DNA of 18,035 nucleotides, from assembly GCA_036752465.1 (NCBI GenBank), contig DAIOSQ010000033.1, forward strand, positions 1 through 18,035, given 5' to 3'. Below, in pieces: positions 6,723 through 14,959 of the stretch (the stretch's first letter is position 1; the number at the start of each line of letters is the position of its first letter). The notes beneath the pieces are model-generated. The model saw nothing but the letters and a program-made list of their open reading frames with translations. It had not been told where the DNA came from and searched no databases. The position numbers and the translations under genes are program-made. The stretch comes from DAIOSQ01 sp036752465. GTDB lineage: Bacteria > Pseudomonadota > Gammaproteobacteria > Legionellales > Legionellaceae.

Positions 6723-8837
6723 ATGCATTATAGGATAGCCAATCCGGCCATACTCGAGGATTACGTGCTTTCTCAGTCTTGCGATTCACTCAAAGGTGTA
6801 GGTCCAGCGATTGCCACAAAACTTGGTAAATGCGGGATTCACACCATACAAGATTTACTCTTTCATCTGCCCTTTCGCTACCAGGACCGTACTCGCATCA
6901 CCGCTATTCGTGACTTAAGGGCCCATGACTGGGCGGTGGTCGTGGGGAAAATTTGCAAAACCGAGATTCAATCAGGCAAACGTCCCTCTCTAACTTGCTA
7001 CATCGAGGATACAACCGCCGTACTTAAACTGCGTTTCTTTCATTACAAACAACAACAAATCAAGCAATTAGTCACCGGCAATATGCTTCATTTGTTCGGT
7101 GAAACACGAGTATTTGCCAATCAACTCGAAATGATTCATCCTGAATATCACTTGCTTGAGCGCGACCAACCGCATCATGTGGAAGAAACGCTGACCCCAA
7201 TATATGCGGCAACCGCGGGCTTAAGTCAAACTCGTTTGCGACAAATCATTCAACAGGCGATTGCGGCGGCAGCACAGACCTTAGAACAACTTGAATGGCT
7301 AAGCCAGCAGCAGTTAACTGAGTTCGCCCTCTATCCTTTAAAAGAAGCCATTCTGCAGATTCACCGTCCACCACCTGATATTTCAATCGAGGCGCTGCTC
7401 TCTGGCAATCATCCGGCCCTGAGAAGGTTGTGCTTTGATGAACTACTGGCGCATCAACTGAGTATGCAATTTGCTAAACAAGATCGTGCCCGTTTGCATG
7501 CCCCACCAATCCCAATGGAGCATGCGCTGCTCGACCAGTTTTTACAACAGTTGCCGTTCAGCTTAACCACGGCGCAGCAAAAGGTCTTGCATGATATTCA
7601 AACAGACTTGAACCAAGCTAGCCCTATGTTACGGTTAGTCCAAGGTGATGTCGGCTCAGGCAAGACAGTCGTCAGCGCCATTGCGGCGTTGCAAGTTATT
7701 AGCCAGGGCCATCAAGTAGCACTGATGGCACCAACTGAGTTATTAAGTGCACAACATTACCATACCATCAGCGCCTGGCTTGCCCCCTTCGCGATTCAGG
7801 TCCAACGTCTGACGGGTAACTTAAAAAGCAAGGAAAAAAAAGCAATTCTGCAAGCCTTGCAACAACATGAATGCCATTTGATTATTGGCACGCATGCCTT
7901 ATTTCAAGAAGAAGTACTGTTTAAGCGATTGGGTCTCATTATCATTGACGAACAACATCGTTTTGGGGTCGAACAAAGATTGGCATTACAACAAAAAGGC
8001 CAACAAATCGATCATTTTCCTCATCAACTGCTGATGACGGCCACCCCAATTCCCAGAACTTTAGCCATGACCCAATTGGCACACATGGAATTGTCCACCA
8101 TTGATGAATTGCCCCCAGGTCGCAGCCCAGTGATCACCACAATTCTAAATCAAGCCAAATATCAGCAAATTGTGGTTCGCCTGCAAGCTGCCATTCAGCA
8201 AGGGCGACAAGCATATTGGGTGTGCACCTTAATTGAAGACTCAGAAAAACTCCAGTGTATGGCAGCCGTCCAGCGAACGCAGGCGCTACAAGAGCTGCTG
8301 CCAAATCTCAATATTGGCTTATTGCATGGTCGATTATCCGCAGGTGACAAAGCAAACACCATGCTCGCATTTAAACAAGGGGCAATCCATGTGCTGGTGG
8401 CCACTACAGTGATTGAAGTAGGCGTGGACATACCCAATGCCAGTCTGATGATCATCGAAAATGCTGAGCGTTTAGGGCTATCACAATTGCATCAATTACG
8501 CGGTCGCGTCGGGCGAGGTTGTACGCAATCGCACTGTATTTTGCTATACCAAGCACCTTTATCAGCGCAAAGTGAAGCACGCTTGCGGACCATGCGTGCC
8601 ACCCATGATGGCTTTGTGGTGGCCGAGAAAGATCTAGAATTACGTGGCCTAGGAGAAATTCTCGGCACCAAACAAACTGGATTTCGCCAATTTAAGATAG
8701 CCAACTTACCTCGAGACCAAGCTTTTATACCCATAGTTCAAGACATTGCCGCGCAGCTGGTGCGCCTCGATAAGCCTTTGGCTAAGTTAGTTACCAAGCG
8801 CTGGCTAGGTGAGTATGAGAACTTTTTATCGTCCTAA
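6723..8837 (+). CDS. recG: ATP-dependent DNA helicase RecG
   Basis: RecG is a superfamily 2 double-strand translocase that regresses stalled replication forks and branch-migrates Holliday junctions. The 704 residues match the usual length (about 690). An N-terminal wedge/OB domain (SLKGVGPAIATKLG, HLPFRYQDRT, MIHPEYHLL) is followed by helicase motif I GDVGSGKT (about 308-315), motif II DEQH (about 409-412), motif III TATPIPRTLA, motif VI QLRGRVGRG, and the RecG C-terminal signature GLGEILGTKQTGF. The ATG at 6723 lacks a Shine-Dalgarno; a GTG at 6765 is preceded by GAGGA (6756-6760) and would give an N-terminus closer to that of E. coli RecG, so the true start may be there. All catalytic motifs look intact. 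Confidence 0.97.
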   Translation: MHYRIANPAILEDYVLSQSCDSLKGVGPAIATKLGKCGIHTIQDLLFHLPFRYQDRTRITAIRDLRAHDWAVVVGKICKTEIQSGKRPSLTCYIEDTTAVLKLRFFHYKQQQIKQLVTGNMLHLFGETRVFANQLEMIHPEYHLLERDQPHHVEETLTPIYAATAGLSQTRLRQIIQQAIAAAAQTLEQLEWLSQQQLTEFALYPLKEAILQIHRPPPDISIEALLSGNHPALRRLCFDELLAHQLSMQFAKQDRARLHAPPIPMEHALLDQFLQQLPFSLTTAQQKVLHDIQTDLNQASPMLRLVQGDVGSGKTVVSAIAALQVISQGHQVALMAPTELLSAQHYHTISAWLAPFAIQVQRLTGNLKSKEKKAILQALQQHECHLIIGTHALFQEEVLFKRLGLIIIDEQHRFGVEQRLALQQKGQQIDHFPHQLLMTATPIPRTLAMTQLAHMELSTIDELPPGRSPVITTILNQAKYQQIVVRLQAAIQQGRQAYWVCTLIEDSEKLQCMAAVQRTQALQELLPNLNIGLLHGRLSAGDKANTMLAFKQGAIHVLVATTVIEVGVDIPNASLMIIENAERLGLSQLHQLRGRVGRGCTQSHCILLYQAPLSAQSEARLRTMRATHDGFVVAEKDLELRGLGEILGTKQTGFRQFKIANLPRDQAFIPIVQDIAAQLVRLDKPLAKLVTKRWLGEYENFLSS

Positions 8838-8888
8838 CAGCCATACAAAACCACTTACCAATTGCTGCTTTCAATGGGTTATGGAGTA

Positions 8889-8897
8889 TGTTATAAT
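8889..8897 (+). promoter_or_regulatory. extended -10 promoter upstream of the orphan gene
   Basis: The perfect -10 hexamer TATAAT (8892-8897) is preceded by TG one base upstream (8889-8890), making an extended -10 element. The -35 position (8869-8874, TTTCAA) is weak. Transcription would begin near 8904, leaving a leader of about 25 bases before the ATG at 8929. It suggests the gene is transcribed on its own and not only by read-through from recG. Confidence 0.65.
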
Positions 8898-8915
8898 TTG
8901 TACAATTAACTTAGC

Positions 8916-8922
8916 GGAGGAG
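8916..8922 (+). promoter_or_regulatory. strong ribosome binding site fixing the start at 8929
   Basis: GGAGGAG lies six bases before the ATG at 8929. It rules out the upstream in-frame ATG at 8809, which lies inside the end of recG and has no such site. Confidence 0.75.
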
Positions 8923-8928
8923 CTACCC

Positions 8929-9447
8929 ATGGCAGAAAACAAAACCTTAAAACCACAAGGAGATGTGATCACTAAGGTAATCCCGCTCGCTGGTTCTAGT
9001 ATTGCTTCTCAAACCATTGCGACCTCAGCGCATGCTGTAACCGATGACCAAGAGCACATGCAAGACGGAGAAAAATCCGGTGCACCTACGTCTACATTGG
9101 CACTAAGGCCCTACCATAGAATCATCAAACAAGCTGATGCCCAAAAAAAACCAGTTGATGAAGCCCAACATCAAGCCTGCGAAAATCAGAAAAAAATCAC
9201 TCGTCAATACCGGCACATGATGATGTTTTTTAAGTCGTCCCAGTATCCCAAAATGGCCAAATCATTGCTGCCCTTAACTCCTCTCATGGAACAATTGTAC
9301 AATTTGAGAAATGGGCGTCCATTGACATATGATGCTTTAAAAATGCTCTACCGCTATTACTCTCTTCGTGGGATGAATGTGCATGAAATAGACCGTCCAG
9401 CACTGGATAATCCAGCAACATGTCAACTGCGCCCGTACATGCAATAA
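8929..9447 (+). CDS. hypothetical protein with strong expression signals
   Basis: This is a 172-residue, basic, soluble-looking protein that I do not recognise. The first 90 or so residues are low-complexity and polar (Ser, Thr, Ala, Gln, Asp), probably disordered; the second half is predicted helical, with KKITRQYRHMMMFFKSSQYP and LTYDALKMLYRYYSLRG as its most ordered parts. No signal peptide, membrane helix or catalytic motif is seen. It has its own extended -10 promoter and an excellent Shine-Dalgarno, which is unusual in this window. It lies between recG and the KDPG-aldolase-like gene on the same strand. A disordered N-terminus plus small helical domain would fit a secreted effector of an intracellular bacterium or a small regulatory protein, but neither is demonstrated. 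Confidence 0.75.
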   Translation: MAENKTLKPQGDVITKVIPLAGSSIASQTIATSAHAVTDDQEHMQDGEKSGAPTSTLALRPYHRIIKQADAQKKPVDEAQHQACENQKKITRQYRHMMMFFKSSQYPKMAKSLLPLTPLMEQLYNLRNGRPLTYDALKMLYRYYSLRGMNVHEIDRPALDNPATCQLRPYMQ

Positions 9448-9455
9448 ATGTACGG
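9433..9455 (+). other. perfect 8-bp stem-loop spanning the stop codon
   Basis: CCGTACAT (9433-9440) pairs perfectly with ATGTACGG (9448-9455); the seven-base loop contains the TAA stop (9445-9447) of the orphan gene. A second small hairpin follows at once (TTGGC 9456-9460 with GCCAA 9465-9469). There is no U-run right after either, so a classical intrinsic terminator is not supported; mRNA 3'-end protection is possible. Confidence 0.5.
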
Positions 9456-9489
9456 TTGGCTCTTGCCAATGATGGCTAAGTCTTTTAAG

Positions 9490-9517
9490 ATGACAATTCT
9501 GCAAAATAGCGCATAAT
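9490..9517 (+). promoter_or_regulatory. possible promoter for the KDPG-aldolase-like gene
   Basis: ATGACA (9490-9495) and CATAAT (9512-9517), spaced by 16 bases, each differ from consensus at one position. Transcription would begin near 9524, which argues against using the ATG at 9524 and for the ATG at 9542, unless the message is leaderless. Confidence 0.45.
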
Positions 9518-9541
9518 CTACCAATGACAATAGAGAGTATG

Positions 9542-10090
9542 ATGATCAATCAATCAGTGATTATTACCCTGGATACAGATGCCCTTTTGTTCAAGAAAAT
9601 TGAACAAATTCATCAAGCAGGTTTTGCTGTAATTGAGATCAATTCTACTGAGCCTTCTTTATTACAGAAAGTGGTTCAAGATTTCCCGCATTTGCGTGTC
9701 GGTGCAGGCAATGTCATCAGTGTTGAGCAGTTAGAAGATTGCCAGAAAGCAGGTGTGGGTTTTGTCACCAGCCCCGGTTTTTTGCCAGCGATTGCACAAA
9801 CTGCGCATGTATACCAAATGAACTACTTGCCTGGGATAGCCACAATATCTGAGGCCATGCATGCATGTCAGTTAAATTGTTTTTATGTACGTCCTTTTCC
9901 TAGTACGTTACCGTTTTGCTCACAACTGAATAAATACTTACCATTATTGCGCTTATTCCCTGCAGAAATAGAATGGGAAGAAGCCGAACACTACCTGAGC
10001 CTACCTTCTGTAGCGGCTGTCAGTATTCTGAACCCGGAAATCAAACAGCTCAGAGCACAAACCCAATTATTGGCCTCCGTCACAGTCTAA
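9542..10090 (+). CDS. KDPG/KHG aldolase-family protein lacking the catalytic lysine
   Basis: The protein aligns by eye with class I 2-keto-3-deoxy-6-phosphogluconate aldolases (Eda, a TIM barrel): VIEIN for VLEVT, RVGAGNV for IVGAGTV, FVTSPGF for FAISPGL, LPGIATISEAM for IPGISTVSELM, and YLSLPSVAAV near the end. The Schiff-base lysine of FKFFP is replaced (FYVRP, Tyr at that place), the substrate arginine of TLRT is absent (INST), and both phosphate-binding loops (GGIS, GGSW) are gone (the aligned residues read EIEW and SILN). The 182 residues are somewhat shorter than Eda (about 213). It probably does not catalyse the Entner-Doudoroff aldol cleavage; a binding or regulatory role is inference. 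The start at 9542 has GAGAG just upstream; 9524 and 9539 are alternatives. No edd or glucokinase gene is adjacent. The gene is convergent with lspA. Confidence 0.75.
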   Translation: MINQSVIITLDTDALLFKKIEQIHQAGFAVIEINSTEPSLLQKVVQDFPHLRVGAGNVISVEQLEDCQKAGVGFVTSPGFLPAIAQTAHVYQMNYLPGIATISEAMHACQLNCFYVRPFPSTLPFCSQLNKYLPLLRLFPAEIEWEEAEHYLSLPSVAAVSILNPEIKQLRAQTQLLASVTV

Positions 10091-10138
10091 TTCTGTGTGT
10101 GTTCACCGCGTCAACTGCAGCCAGCAACAGATCTGCGG

Positions 10139-10603
10139 CTACTTTTCTGCACGCCAACTCTGCAACACCAACAACATGGCAGCCACACATATTGCGCTGT
10201 CTGCCACATTAAAAATCGGCCAATAGTACTCATGATAATAAACTTGGATAAAATCTATCACATAACCCATGCGGATTCGATCCAACAGATTACCCACCGC
10301 GCCAGCTAAAATCATACTGACTGCGCATAATTGTATGGTCGCATCTGCTGACATGCGCACCAGCACAATCAACAGCCCCACACTCATGCCACACCCAAAA
10401 ATAAGGAAGAACCAAGCATGCCAGACACCACTATCATGGAACAAACTAAAAGCTGCCCCGGTGTTAAAGGCAAGGGTTAAATTTAACATCGGCATCATGG
10501 GATTCGGCTGATATGGCAACAGATGGGTCACCGCCCAATATTTAGATAATTGATCGGCGGCTATAATCACTATACATAAAAACACCCAGGGCATTTTTTT
10601 CAT
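10139..10603 (-). CDS. lspA: lipoprotein signal peptidase (signal peptidase II)
   Basis: LspA is an inner-membrane aspartyl protease that removes the signal peptide of diacylglyceryl-modified prolipoproteins. The 154 residues and four membrane helices are normal. The conserved segments are all visible: DQLSKYW near the first helix, FNTGAAFS, then GNLLDR and FNVADS, which carry the two catalytic aspartates. Its ATG overlaps the ileS stop in an ATGA arrangement, so translation is coupled. The ileS-lspA pair is standard in Gammaproteobacteria, but the fkpB-ispH genes that often follow are not present; a convergent gene begins the next unit. Confidence 0.96.
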   Translation of the reverse strand: MKKMPWVFLCIVIIAADQLSKYWAVTHLLPYQPNPMMPMLNLTLAFNTGAAFSLFHDSGVWHAWFFLIFGCGMSVGLLIVLVRMSADATIQLCAVSMILAGAVGNLLDRIRMGYVIDFIQVYYHEYYWPIFNVADSAICVAAMLLVLQSWRAEK

Positions 10604-13401
10604 GCAAATTTTCTCTGTTCATCGCGACCACTGATATTATCAACACATCTACCACAGAGATCAGGATGCGTTTGATTTTGACCAACATCAGCTGTGCGGT
10701 GCCAACAACGCGCGCATTTAGGATCCTCACTTGCTGCCACCACCACCACCATATCTGTGGTCAACTTAGGCAATAGCTCAGCAGGACACAGCTGCATAGG
10801 CAGCAGCTTTGCCTCAGAGGTAATTAGGATAAATCGTAACTCGTGATCAACAGCATGCAAACATTGATAAGCAGAACCTTGAGCATAGATAGTCACCGTT
10901 GCAGCCAAGCCTGAGCCAATCTCTCCACTCTGACGCTTCAGCTCCAGAGCCTTATTAACCTCATCACGAAGCATGCCCATCTGCTGCCAATCGTCCATAT
11001 TGACGTCAGTTAGCTCAGGCCAAGCTTGATACCATTGCTCGGTGAAGATTGAAGCATCTTGTGGGTGAGCAGGTACATGTTGCCAAATCTCCTCTGCGGT
11101 AAACGATAGGACCGGCGCAAGCCAGCGAGTCAGTGCTTGTAGGATATGATACATTGCATTTTGACATGAGCGCCTAGCAACGCTGTGCTCTGGGGTAGTA
11201 TATTGACGGTCTTTAATGACATCCAAATAAAAACTACCCATATCGATGGCACAGAAATTGTGAATTTTCTGATACATGGTATGAAAATGGTAAGTTTCAT
11301 ACGCAGCACAGATTTCATGTTGCAAGCTCTGCGCGCGCTTAACCGCCCACTTATCTAAAGCAACCCATTGTGCATCCGGCAACAGATGCTTATTTGGATC
11401 AAAGTCAAACAAGTTAGCCAGCAGAAAGCGCGCTGTGTTACGAATCCTGCGATAAGCATCCGCGGTGCGTTTGAAAATTTCTTCAGAAATACTCACTTCA
11501 TTGCGGTAATCTCCCGAAGCTACCCAAAGTCGCAAAACATCTGCGCCATATTGTTGGATCACCTTTTCTAATTCGACATAATTGCCTTTTGACTTAGAGA
11601 GTTTTTTGCCATCAGCATCTACCGTATAGCCATGCGTCAAAACGGCATGATAGGGTGCCACGCCATCAATGGCCACCGCAGTTGTCAAAGAAGAGTTAAA
11701 CCAGCCGCGATGTTGATCGGAGCCTTCTAAATACAGATCCGCTGGAAAATGCAAATCGGGGTTTTGCTGCAGCACACAATAATGAGTTACGCCGGAGTCA
11801 AACCAAACATCCAGGGTATCATTGATTTTTTCATAATCATGCGCATCCTCACCTAAGAAAGTCTCGATATCTAAATCAAACCAGGCATCAATACCTGCTG
11901 TTTCGATCAATTGCGCCACTTTTTCCATCAAGTTTACCGTATCTGGATGCAATTGTCTGGTTTGTTTATGTATGAATAATGACATAGGCGTACCCCAAGA
12001 TCTCTGCCTGGAGATGCACCAATCAGGCCTGTTTGAAACCATTTTTTGAATGCGTGCCTTACCCCATTCTGGCATCCAAGTAACTTGATCAATGGCATGC
12101 AACAACATTTTTCTCAAGTCAGCATTGTCCATGGAGACAAACCATTGTGGTGTCGCTAAAAAAATCACGGGGGTTTTATGCCGCCAACAGTGCGGGTAGC
12201 TATGATGCAGTTTTTCATTGGCCAGCAATGTGCCACGCTCACGCAAAAGCTCAAGGATGCGCGCATTGGCTTTGAACACAGAAAGACCGCTCAGTAACGG
12301 CACATCAGCATCATAACAACCGTTAGACTTCACTGGATTGATCAGGGGTAGATCATAAACTTTCCCAACCAAATAATCATCAGGTCCATGCGCTGGTGCC
12401 GTATGCACACATCCTGTACCTGAATCTACGGTCACATGCTCACCCAGCACTGTCGGCACAACTTTATCATAAAATGGATGTTGTAGAGCTAAACGATCAA
12501 ATACTTTGCCTTTTTCCTGACCTACTTCGGTGTAACCTGTCAATTGCAAGCGTGCTGCCACCGCCGCTACTAATTCAGTCGCGAGCAACATATACTGATG
12601 ACCAAGATCCAAGAGTGTGTAGTTAATATCCGGATTCAGACACACCGCCTGATTGGCTGGCAAAGTCCAAGGAGTCGTGGTCCAGATTGGCACGATCAAT
12701 GGTTTTTCCGGAAGAGATGCGTTGATGACATATAGCCATTGTGATGGATCTACTGCGTAAAATGCCACGTCAATCGAAGGTGACGCTTTGTCTTCGTATT
12801 CAACTTCAGCTTCAGCCAGTGCCGAGCCACAATCTACACACCAATGCACCGGTTTAAAGCCTTGTTGCAAGTGTCCATTCGCAACAATTTTTGATAAGGC
12901 GCGTACGACATTAGCCTCATATTGATAATCCATCGTCACATAAGGATATTGCCAATCACCAAACACACCGAGTCGCTTAAATTCGGTTCGTTGAATATTG
13001 ATTTGACTTGTGGCATATTCTCGACACATCTCGCGAAAAGTACGCGCGGTGAGTTTATCGCCAATTTTACCTGCTTTTTTTTCCACATTGAGTTCAACAG
13101 GCAGACCATGACAGTCCCAACCAGGTACAAAGGGAGCATCATAACCGCTCATGGTTTTTGACTTGATAATGATATCTTTTAAAATTTTATTTAAAGCATG
13201 CCCACAATGTAAATGTCCATTCGCATAGGGTGGGCCATCATGTAACACAAAGCGCGGACAACCCCTTCTAGCTGCACGTATTTTTTGATAGATTTGCGAG
13301 GTCTGCCACTGATTGAGCGTTTCAGGCTCACGTGTGGGTAAACTCGCTTTCATTGGAAATAATGTATGCGGTAAATTTAATGTATCTTTATAGTTGGTCA
13401 T
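10600..13401 (-). CDS. ileS: isoleucyl-tRNA synthetase
   Basis: This class Ia synthetase charges tRNA-Ile and edits mischarged valine. The 933 residues match the usual bacterial length (about 938). The HIGH motif appears as PPYANGHLHCGHALNK (about residues 57-72), followed by the WDCHGLPVE signature, the editing insert with WTTTPWTLPAN, the KMSKS loop in the form KKLSKSKGN, and a C-terminal zinc site with CARCW and a second CGRC pair. The Met-to-Leu change in KMSKS is a tolerated variant. The ATG at 13401 has an AAAGAGA stretch upstream. It lies 71 bp downstream of ribF with no visible terminator between, and overlaps lspA by 4 bp. Confidence 0.98.
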   Translation of the reverse strand: MTNYKDTLNLPHTLFPMKASLPTREPETLNQWQTSQIYQKIRAARRGCPRFVLHDGPPYANGHLHCGHALNKILKDIIIKSKTMSGYDAPFVPGWDCHGLPVELNVEKKAGKIGDKLTARTFREMCREYATSQINIQRTEFKRLGVFGDWQYPYVTMDYQYEANVVRALSKIVANGHLQQGFKPVHWCVDCGSALAEAEVEYEDKASPSIDVAFYAVDPSQWLYVINASLPEKPLIVPIWTTTPWTLPANQAVCLNPDINYTLLDLGHQYMLLATELVAAVAARLQLTGYTEVGQEKGKVFDRLALQHPFYDKVVPTVLGEHVTVDSGTGCVHTAPAHGPDDYLVGKVYDLPLINPVKSNGCYDADVPLLSGLSVFKANARILELLRERGTLLANEKLHHSYPHCWRHKTPVIFLATPQWFVSMDNADLRKMLLHAIDQVTWMPEWGKARIQKMVSNRPDWCISRQRSWGTPMSLFIHKQTRQLHPDTVNLMEKVAQLIETAGIDAWFDLDIETFLGEDAHDYEKINDTLDVWFDSGVTHYCVLQQNPDLHFPADLYLEGSDQHRGWFNSSLTTAVAIDGVAPYHAVLTHGYTVDADGKKLSKSKGNYVELEKVIQQYGADVLRLWVASGDYRNEVSISEEIFKRTADAYRRIRNTARFLLANLFDFDPNKHLLPDAQWVALDKWAVKRAQSLQHEICAAYETYHFHTMYQKIHNFCAIDMGSFYLDVIKDRQYTTPEHSVARRSCQNAMYHILQALTRWLAPVLSFTAEEIWQHVPAHPQDASIFTEQWYQAWPELTDVNMDDWQQMGMLRDEVNKALELKRQSGEIGSGLAATVTIYAQGSAYQCLHAVDHELRFILITSEAKLLPMQLCPAELLPKLTTDMVVVVAASEDPKCARCWHRTADVGQNQTHPDLCGRCVDNISGRDEQRKFA

Positions 13402-13472
13402 AACAATCTCTTTCGCTTGGCAACTTGATGGATAACTACTCGCTCCGACAGCAGAAAACGCCTAACGTGCAG

Positions 13473-14435
13473 TCACCTTGATTTATACGATTCACCAAAG
13501 GCTAGGTTTGGCATATCATCTTGAATCGATTGAGCTTGTTGTATATCGAGCCTGATTTGAGTGACAAGATCATCTAGACAAGCAAATTTCTTTTCATTGC
13601 GCAGTTTATATAAAAAATCCACTTCTAACCACTCACCATATATAGTTTGGTTAAATTGAAACAAATGCACCTCAAGCGTAGCTTTGCCTCCGCCCAAAGT
13701 CGGTCGGCAACCCAAATTGGCGATGCCATGGCATAGTTCACCATTTTGGCGCCTTACCCTGACCGCAAATACCCCTGATAATGGCAAGACTTTGCGTCGG
13801 ATATTCAAATTAGCGGTAGGTATACCTAAGGTACGGCCTATCCCACGGCCATGGACCACTCTGGCGCAGAAAAAAAAAGGCATACCTAATAATGGCAGCA
13901 CAGCTGATAACTCGCCCATTTGTAATAAGCGACGAATCTGGGTAGAACTTACGCGCACATTATTATACAAGAACTGATTAAATAAATGCACCTCACAGCG
14001 CGTATCAGCTGCCAGTTTTGTTAGCAACTGACCATCACCAGCTCTGTGCTGCCCGAAACGAAAATCACTACCTACCAGCAAACACCTAGGATTAAAGCGA
14101 TTTAACAGGGTATGGGCGAATGCCTCCGGCAACATAGCTGCCAACTGCGCATCAAATTTCAAGCACACCACATAATCGATATCAAATTGCCTCAATTTAT
14201 GGATTTTTTCGCGGAGACCATACAACCTTGCAGGCGCTTGTAATTGCTGAAAGTACTCGGCAGGCTGTGGCTCAAACAAAAATACCACAGCGGGCAGTTG
14301 CCTGTGTTGTTTTTCTTCGCGCACACGTCTTAAAATCGCCTGGTGACCGATATGCACGCCGTCAAAGTTACCTATGGTTGCTACACAGCCTGCTTCGAAC
14401 GGCAAATTTATATTAAATCCACGTAACAATTTCAT
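13473..14435 (-). CDS. ribF: bifunctional riboflavin kinase / FAD synthetase
   Basis: RibF phosphorylates riboflavin to FMN and adenylates FMN to FAD in the cytoplasm. The 320 residues have an N-terminal nucleotidyltransferase domain (TIGNFDGVHIGHQAIL, with the HxGH-type motif; FEPQPAEYF; VGSDFRFG; VSSTQIRRLL) and a C-terminal riboflavin kinase domain (RVVHGRGIGRTLGIPTAN, the GxPTAN loop; GIANLGCRPT; LEVHLF). The start at 14435 (MKLLRG) is chosen by similarity to the E. coli N-terminus; an in-frame GTG three codons upstream is the alternative. ribF-ileS-lspA is a classic order. No FMN riboswitch is seen upstream, where only 59 bp separate it from uspA. Confidence 0.96.
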   Translation of the reverse strand: MKLLRGFNINLPFEAGCVATIGNFDGVHIGHQAILRRVREEKQHRQLPAVVFLFEPQPAEYFQQLQAPARLYGLREKIHKLRQFDIDYVVCLKFDAQLAAMLPEAFAHTLLNRFNPRCLLVGSDFRFGQHRAGDGQLLTKLAADTRCEVHLFNQFLYNNVRVSSTQIRRLLQMGELSAVLPLLGMPFFFCARVVHGRGIGRTLGIPTANLNIRRKVLPLSGVFAVRVRRQNGELCHGIANLGCRPTLGGGKATLEVHLFQFNQTIYGEWLEVDFLYKLRNEKKFACLDDLVTQIRLDIQQAQSIQDDMPNLAFGESYKSR

Positions 14436-14494
14436 ACATGACACATCTGATCATCTGAGTTTTTTATCTAAGCAACCAATCAGCCAAGGCCAAT

Positions 14495-14929
14495 CTAGTC
14501 CTTTTTATCCTGTGAGCGCACAATCAGCATGTCGCACTGTGCACCATGCAGTATGGCATTCGCAGTGGATCCTAACAGCAACGCCAGGCCATGTTTACCA
14601 TGACTGCCCGTGACGATCAGATCAACTTTGTTTTCCTCAGCAACTCGTAGCACTTCGTTTTTGGTGGAACCAAATTCGAGGAAACGATGCGCTTCATCCA
14701 CACCTAATTTCTCAGCTAAATTAGTTAACTCTTGTTCTGCTTGCTCTCTGATAGAAACCTCTACTTCCGCAAAGCCTGCAAATCCAGGATATGCATAAGC
14801 TGGAATCGGCTCAACCACATGCACCAGGAACAATTTGGCGTGATTTTCGTCAGCTATTTTCTTGGCTTTGTGCGCCGCTTTTATCCCAACTTCGTCAAAA
14901 TCAGTTGCAAATAACACTTTCTTATACAT
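14495..14929 (-). CDS. universal stress protein, UspA family
   Basis: This is a 144-residue cytoplasmic single-domain Usp with the usual alpha/beta fold. It opens with YKKVLFATDFDEVG, where the Asp of the first strand contacts nucleotide. The C-terminal nucleotide loop is GSHGKHGLALLLGSTANAI, close to the G-2x-G-9x-G(S/T) pattern of ATP-binding Usps but with eight residues in the long gap. DMLIVR forms the last strand. The start is fixed by AAGGAG (14937-14942 complement). It begins 30 bp after aroK, so both are probably co-transcribed; a stress gene between aroK and ribF is not the usual gammaproteobacterial order. Client or process cannot be read from sequence. Confidence 0.92.
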   Translation of the reverse strand: MYKKVLFATDFDEVGIKAAHKAKKIADENHAKLFLVHVVEPIPAYAYPGFAGFAEVEVSIREQAEQELTNLAEKLGVDEAHRFLEFGSTKNEVLRVAEENKVDLIVTGSHGKHGLALLLGSTANAILHGAQCDMLIVRSQDKKD

Positions 14930-14936
14930 TCCCCAC

Positions 14937-14942
14937 TCCTTT
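14937..14942 (-). promoter_or_regulatory. strong ribosome binding site of the universal stress gene
   Basis: AAGGAG on the minus strand lies seven bases before the ATG at 14929 and is among the best Shine-Dalgarno sequences in the window. It suggests higher translation of the stress protein than of the genes around it. Confidence 0.65.
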
Positions 14943-14959
14943 GCAGCTTGCTTAAAAAC

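Noticed and set aside
10091..10138. Bidirectional terminator between the converging aldolase-like gene and lspA
   Set aside because: Only weak, imperfect pairing is visible and there is no T-run on either side.
14436..14494. FMN riboswitch or terminator between uspA and ribF
   Set aside because: The gap is only 59 bases, too short for an RFN element, and no stem with a U-run was found; only a small direct repeat is present.
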